A stretch of 64,000 nt of DNA from Termitomyces sp. T153 (Eukaryota; Basidiomycota; Agaricomycetes; Agaricales; Lyophyllaceae), in the NCBI GenBank assembly GCA_018296165.2, contig JACKQL020000108.1:97588-161587 (forward strand). Reading direction: 5' to 3'. Positions 58,397 through 64,000 of the stretch are shown one piece after another. The first letter of the stretch is position 1; each line of letters opens with the position of its first letter. The notes under the pieces were generated by a model that saw nothing but the letters and a program-made list of their open reading frames with translations, was not told the DNA's origin and did not search any database. Position numbers and translations under genes: made by a program.

Positions 58397-60959
58397 TCAG
58401 GTAGCGTCGAAAGTGCATTTCTCCTGCTCTTTGCCGGCTACAGGAGTTTCTGTAGCATGTTTTCTCGGGCTCAGTTTATCAGAACGCAAATCCAACTGAG
58501 GAGATAAACTGGCTACTCGTTCACCATGCCCATCCTCATCAATGGAACTTTTTTCGTGACCTCCAACAGACCTGGCATTAGACAGTAACAGGTGCTTTGA
58601 ACTCGACCTCGAGGATGTACCCGCGAGCACATGAAGGGGTCGGAATATTGGCTGTTCCAGATCACCAAAAGGTGGCACAGGATCGTAAAAATAGATACAC
58701 TGAAGTCCTGCGGGCATTTGTCCGAAATGTTGTGCGAGTTGTGTACCCTGTATTATAGCCAAGTGTCTGTCTGGTGATGGTCGCAAGTCGACAAGATAGA
58801 TCGCATGCGAGTCAAACATGGTTTTTTCTTTCAAACAGAGTACCGCCTGCGTTCCGCGAGGAAAGAAGAATTCGGTATTCCATACTGCAATTAGTTGTGC
58901 GATGACATCTTGTGGCGCAGGACGAGGGGCTGGTGTTCTATTGAAATGTTGCCGAAAGCGGAGATGTTGTTCATCCCAAACTCGGGAGGCATCCTTCACA
59001 ACAGTCAGATTGAGCCGCGGCTTGTACTATGGATAGTTAATGACACATACCAAAGTGAATCGCGTCCAAGCCAGATCATCTATGTTGTGTTCATCCAACA
59101 ACTGCGGTCTGACATATGATGTATGCCTTACATGCAAATCCATCATTTTGATTGCTTCGAAAGGTACTCGAGAATGATCTTGCTCAGGCCGGTACGACGG
59201 ACCTAAAGGACGAGGCCTAAGCGATTGCGAGGAATTGACCAATGTTTGGGTATAAACCAATGGTGGTGGGATGAAGGGGACCGATTGCGATGGATCGACT
59301 GATATTTTGGTGTAACTCAGCGGTGGAGGGATAAAGGGACTCGCTCCCCAGGGATATGGTCCTCCTTCACCAGGGACTGAACCCACCAGCCAAGGGGATG
59401 ATCCTTTCTGATTTTGAAATGCTCTTCCTTGGTTGGGGGATGATCTTCTGTTGAGTGTAGCCTCGTAATTATTCTGTGAGGTCTCTTTCCATTCTAGGAC
59501 TCTCTTTCTCCAGGCTTTGTCCATTGCAACTCCATATCGACGAAATTCCCTGATGATGAGGCACAAGTAGACAAGGCCTAGGATGAAAGTCAAAGTGATG
59601 GCGAGGCGAGGCCCGAGTGCGGCGAGTGGTGTGATTTGTAGTACAGCACTACTGGCCGTCCCAGTACGCCAGACAAAGATCATTACATAGGCTGAGTAGA
59701 ATATAATAGACCTAGATCTTTCATGTCCGAACAACAAAAGGTTGTCTTACCATGATAGCCATATGGCAGGCATCGCAAGCAACACCCAAACATTCCACCA
59801 GATGAATGTTTTTGTCTTTTGTGCTTCCTAGAATATGACTCAGGTAAGTTTCAGGTGTTATGAAACATAAATAAATTCCTTGACCTCTGCCCATCCTGCT
59901 GCTTTGTGAGTTCTACGCATTGTGTTGAACCTGATGATATAAATACAACCATACAGACGACTCATTAGAGAACACACGAGGGCCAGAAAGGCGAAGTATC
60001 GAGTGTAAGGGTCCGTTACAGCACCATCGATCTGAAGTGTCGTCAATATTGCACTAATTACAAGATAGTCAACAAGAAGCACGGAGTAATTAGGGATACG
60101 CTTACGATAATAGCAATACTGAAACGAGGTTGAGGGCTTTCCATTCCTTCATCAGGGAATCGATAAACTGTTCCCATGACGCCTTGAGACGCACGACAGG
60201 CCGGAAATCAAGTAGAGTTTTGTGTGATAGGGTGCAAAGGGGGTCCTGGCACTCATCGGCGGAAACAGTGGCCATTTTCTTTATATCTGGCATGCTCAGT
60301 TCGGCCTCTTCAAAGGTTCGAGCAACACGCGAAAAATAAAGTGATGGCAAAGTGAGGAGAAAATGCAGGTAGATCTGCCGTGGTAGCGTGTCCAGTAGGA
60401 AAGCGAGAATGTAACTTGACGTAGGTGCATTGATAACACTCTGGGCTTCTGTAGGCTGAAATCGCATGAACGGCCGAACGGGCGATTGCGTGGTCGTAGG
60501 ATGGGGTGAATAAGAGAAGTTCGCAATGTTCTGTGCCACTGAAGGTGCGAAGGGGTCAATTGCAACATACGCTGGGGAACTTGTCTCTGGATTGTTTGCG
60601 AGGCGTGGTGCCACGCTAGCAGGTAGAGGCTAGTGGAGAAAATTGGGAGGTACTGAAACAGGTACTGGAGTCGGTAATCTAGTTTCGTCCAGACTAGACT
60701 TAGGTAGGACAGGTATCCAAGCCGACGATCTGATTTCGTCCAGACTGGACTTGCGAACGATGGAGCGCCGGCTACCAAAATTTTCATCAAGAATACCTGG
60801 ATGGACTAAATGGTTCTTTTCAAAGCCACCACCATCAGATATGGATAACTGTTCGACAGCAGGTTGGAAACTTTTGGTGAAATCTGCATCAGGGGTAGCA
60901 TTGCTTTTTACAAGCTCGATATCATGCAGGGGCTCTTGTGTAGTCGAAATTGAAGCCAT
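58397..60959 (-). CDS. Basidiomycete multi-helix membrane protein with disordered tails
   Basis: Minus-strand exons 60120-60959, 59885-60031, 59751-59827, 59051-59711 and 58397-58993 keep frame throughout (introns 88, 57, 39 and 57 nt). The N-terminal ~220 residues are disordered; then ASWEQFIDSLMKEWKALNLV, helices TRYFAFLALVCSLMSRLYG, FIWWNVWVLLAMPAIWLSW, YVMIFVWRTGT and AITLTFILGLVYLCLII, then a Pro/Ser-rich cytosolic part and a globular end (VWNTEFFFPRGTQ, YFYDPVPPFGD). This layout recurs in agaricomycetes without assigned function. An in-frame TAG at 60630-60632 lies in a possible 36-nt intron (GTACCT...CACTAG) whose removal keeps frame; otherwise it is a nonsense mutation. Predicted product about 761 residues. 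A decayed partial copy lies at 53786-54190. Confidence 0.7.
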
Positions 60960-61621
60960 GGGTGTCCAGCGTTAAGCGTCTGGTCCAACTTGAAGCGGAA
61001 AAACTTTTATTAATGGGGGTAAGAGTACATAGATCAGTAGGTCCCCATCAACAATTCCATATGACTCAATTTGGATTGCATCACTGGCATATCATATCTG
61101 GGGTCGGAATACAGGTTTTTTGACAAGGGTGGAAGTAGAAGTTGGAAGTTTTGCACCTCAGAAGGAGGTAATCAAGCGTCTGATCTCAGTTGTGACTCTG
61201 CATGGACAGTGATTCAGACATGACCTGAAGGGAAAACTCACACATATGTAACGTCCTTTCTGAATACTAGCCGTCAGAAACTTTCAAGTTGAACCACTTG
61301 TTCTCTCGATCTTCTCCTGGAGCCTGTAATCATCACGTGTTTTACTCAAATTCGCCTTGAAATGTCGTATCATGTTACAAGACCTCATTCAGCTGATATT
61401 GGTTCGTATTTCCTAGTCCGTACGGATTTCAGGAAATTCAGAAAGATGCATAACTCTGAGGATCGAGCACAAGTCAGCAGAAATTTTTGACAATTGTAAT
61501 ATATTATCGAACAAAAGGTACAATCAATACAATCAATCCATGTGCTGGCATTTAGATACATGACCACCGGCCTGTATCCAAAAGAACCAGCAAAAAGAAG
61601 GAAGCAAATGAAATCCCCCGA
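60960..61621. other. Intergenic DNA between membrane protein gene and U2 snRNA
   Basis: No gene recognised; contains the upstream region of the minus-strand membrane gene and the downstream region of U2. Confidence 0.4.
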
Positions 61622-61800
61622 CGACACAAGCCAAGAAGTGCAGCGGCAAGGTCATCGTGCCCCCGCGTTGCAAGCAGAGCGCAGGAGGACAAGGGCGGCA
61701 AAAATTAGATAACCAGAAATGGAGGCGGTGCCTCCATAATAGTGGTTAAACTATTAAGAACAGATACTACACTTGATCTAAGCCAAAAGGCCAGAGTGGT
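61622..61800 (-). ncRNA. U2 spliceosomal snRNA
   Basis: On the minus strand the sequence begins near ACCACTCTGGCCTTTTGGC and contains TAGATCAAGTGTAGTATC, including the branch-point-recognition GTAGTA, then stem II, a GC-rich hairpin (GGAGGC-ACC-GCCTCC), the Sm site AATTTTTG and 3' stem-loops ending around TTGGCTTGTGTC. Length about 179 nt, close to the usual ~187 nt. U2 pairs with the intron branch site in every spliceosome. Ends are estimated to within several bases. Confidence 0.93.
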
Positions 61801-61824
61801 AAAGAAATTCTAATGTTGGGTGCG

Positions 61825-61840
61825 GATTTATATATGTAGG
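61825..61840 (-). promoter_or_regulatory. TATA-like element of the U2 gene
   Basis: On the minus strand an ACATATATAAATCC element lies about 25-40 bases before the U2 5' end, the usual TATA position. Confidence 0.5.
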
Positions 61841-63467
61841 GAAGTGTCGGGGGTAACGCACGGACCATTGTTGACACATGATGCATGATGTGCGATACTC
61901 GCGACAACCCACTGTTGTCTACTTGGGTCTCTCATCTATCAGCTTTGAAGCAAGTTGGAATTGCTGCCTCTGAACCTTCCACACGATTGCTTATCTGCTG
62001 ACCCTTTCGCTTCCACAGTCCTTAAAAATAAAATCACCATCACCGTCACATAACTCCTTGTCAAGTCCACTGCAAGGTGGACACCACGGCATGCCACATA
62101 GTAAGTATAGTCACAAGTAACCCGGTCTTGAACGCGATTCTCCTCTTCAAAGAGATCCATAGCAATAGAGGCGAGCTTTCTTCAAGTTTGTGGTGAGTTC
62201 GGAGCGCACAGACTATCGGGACAAAGAGTCGACGAGTGTTGAGAATGCAGTACTGTTCTTTTTTCACCGAATACTGGGCTCTGGAACTCTGGAGATGCTA
62301 TAAGTCTAGAGCTTCCGGCGAAATAACTAGTGCTCACAACCAAAGTGGTGTCTGATCAAAAACTAGAGTTGGAGGTACAGTAGTGAGTGGTAAGTAATCA
62401 GCCTGGATTTTGGAACGAGCCCTCTGTCAACCTCATCGTTGATTGACAGCACTGTTGTCAATCAGTAGCCGGCGATGATATTTGAACCTGTACCTGAGGT
62501 TTCTTTTAGACCTTAGTACTCCTTTTTCTTTACTAAATATTGGGCTCTGGAACTCTGGAATGTTGGAACTCTGGAACTTCCGGCGAAGTAATGCAGTCCC
62601 AACCAACTGGTGTTCGGTCGAAAACTTGAAAGATGAAGGTGCGGTAGTTCACGGTAGGTAACCAGCCTAACCAGCCCCTCGTCTAGTTCACAAATTTTTA
62701 CCCAAGGTTTTCTTTGATGTGTTATCTCGTATCGATTCTCATGCGCGTTCGATATCTTTGGAGTACGGACGACTGGAAGGTGGTTCCAAATCAGTCCCAA
62801 TACTACAGTCTCACAGGTTCCGAGCACGGGCTTTAGTGCTGAGGAGGGATCAAAGCTCAACAATCGGCGGTATGTATCATAGATTGAGAAGGAACTTAAC
62901 TGGGTCCTGGCGATCGTTTTTTTAGCCCATGGGCATTATATTATGATCGAGGACCTCTAAGAGGTGTGAGAAGCATGTAGTCCGAGTGATACTGACAACT
63001 GATTGCGGCAGGGGCGAACGTTAATGTCAACGCGTATAACTTGTTTCTTGATTCGTAAATATGGCCGCAGACGCGTTCTGAGTGATTGGTCAACAATTGC
63101 GATGCAGTGTGTACTCTCCTCTACGTTGTCCAAGCTCTCTCGCTGGCCAGATTCTCATGTTCCTTACCCGGCAGCCCTGCAGCTGTCAATTTTATTCAGG
63201 ATTTTTGCAATCTCTAGGGCATAAGCAGGCTTTGCTGAATGGGAGTCGCGCACGAGTCTTGAGTTGTTGAGCTGAGTCGCGGTCGCGGTCGTGGTGTTCT
63301 GAACTTAAATAAGCGTGCATCATAGTAGATGTTTGAAATTATACTTCAAGCTTCAGGCTTCAGGCTTCGAGGCTCGTTGTTCATTTGGGGTGATTGATTC
63401 ATTGATATAAGGAAATTACGCGCTATGAGTATCGGTATGTGGATTTTAACATTACTTAGCATCAGCG
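61841..63467. other. Intergenic DNA with a two-copy direct repeat
   Basis: No gene recognised. Two direct copies of a ~150-bp element lie at about 62259-62405 and 62513-62665 (shared GGGCTCTGGAACTCTGGA, TTCCGGCGAA, and a GGTAAGTAATCAGCCT / GGTAGGTAACCAGCCT end). Confidence 0.6.
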
Positions 63468-63926
63468 TGACATACATACGTATGTACTTAATTCGAGCAG
63501 AGTTTGGAGGCTTGTTATCTTGTGTGTGTATACTTAGATGTGGGAGTATGACTAGAAACATCCGAGCGTATGCTGTATATCTCTTGCAATACAGTTTTCT
63601 CTGAGTTACTTTTGTTGCTCTCGGTATCGTGGTAATCGAATGAAAACAGTCTACTCATCACTGGATTCTATTCACGCAGGTTCAGGGAACATGCTAACCA
63701 ACCATAATGTTCTCACAGAGACCACAGTACACACGGGCGAGTATGATACGAAAGTGCGAAGAATAGTGATGGTGGCGGTGCAATTGAGAAGATTGGCGAA
63801 TGGTTACCTAATGGAGGATGGATGCTGGCCATGAGCACGACGCTCGAGCGGCATCAGCCCCGTGAATTCTGCAATCATGAGCTCGTCTGATACCCAGCGG
63901 GCCCAGATCATGTTACATCTCTACAC
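63468..63926 (+). pseudogene. Duplicate of ATG13 promoter and first 17 codons
   Basis: Direct, diverged copy of 8177-8643. It keeps an ATG (63877) followed by MSSSDTQRAQIMLHLYT (ATG13 has F at residue 13), then departs from ATG13 at codon 18 and runs into a GTAAGT donor-like site near 63955. Confidence 0.82.
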
Positions 63927-64000
63927 TGTTACAACCTGGTTTCCAGGGACACCGTAAGTGTACCTGACCCGCCATGAAACTGATCACATCAGTGAACAAA

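Noticed and set aside
60102..60614. Separate gene starting at 60614
   Set aside because: The first codon is GTG, not ATG, and the frame is continuous with the exon starting at ATG 60959 apart from one TAG.

Overview
The window reads as nuclear DNA of a mushroom-forming basidiomycete (Agaricomycetes). The signs are very short spliceosomal introns (mostly 39-70 nt, a few GC-AG), basidiomycete-typical families (DUF6534 membrane proteins, DUF6699, DUF2235, APH-like kinases, F-box/LRR proteins, ricin-B-type lectins), a non-reducing polyketide synthase (PKS) with tandem acyl carriers, and a U2 snRNA gene. All product names come from motif reading by eye; no database search was run.

Layout. 0-14 kb (ordinary base composition): an apparently intact carnosine N-methyltransferase-like gene, an eleven-exon DUF6534 membrane-protein gene, a lectin gene with a broken junction, an intact ATG13 autophagy gene, a decayed GH10 xylanase, and a tRNA-Glu(CUC)-like gene with a decayed sister. 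14-38 kb: a block in which CpG is almost absent and TG/CA is abundant, holding gene relics (APH-like kinase and F-box/LRR halves, aspartokinase, the 5' half of a DUF2235 gene), a Ty1/copia relic, two minisatellites, degenerate repeats and a pair of kilobase-scale inverted repeats. 38-50 kb: CpG returns abruptly, but nearly every gene is broken: the 3' half of the DUF2235 gene, a PKS thioesterase end, an ISY1 splicing-factor pseudogene, a second carnosine-methyltransferase-like gene with two lesions, and a PKS truncated inside its ketosynthase. 50-64 kb: unrecognised, low-complexity and repeat-rich DNA, a small secreted cysteine-rich protein, a membrane-protein gene followed by a DUF6699 gene (with a decayed inverted copy of the pair 3-6 kb away), U2 snRNA, and at the end a copy of the ATG13 promoter plus its first 17 codons.

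How it fits together. The window looks like a genome compartment dominated by duplication, inversion and decay rather than a working cluster. Intact-looking loci are methyltransferase 1, DUF6534, ATG13, the small secreted protein, the large membrane protein (one in-frame TAG that a 36-nt intron would remove) and U2. Many pseudogenes outside the CpG-poor block carry the same lesion, an arginine CGA codon changed to TGA, as expected from deamination of methylated CpG. Three rearrangements stand out: a PKS whose thioesterase lies 6 kb from its carriers with an ISY1/methyltransferase pair between; a head-to-head APH/F-box pair whose halves appear swapped by an inversion; and an ATG13 5'-end duplication spanning the window.
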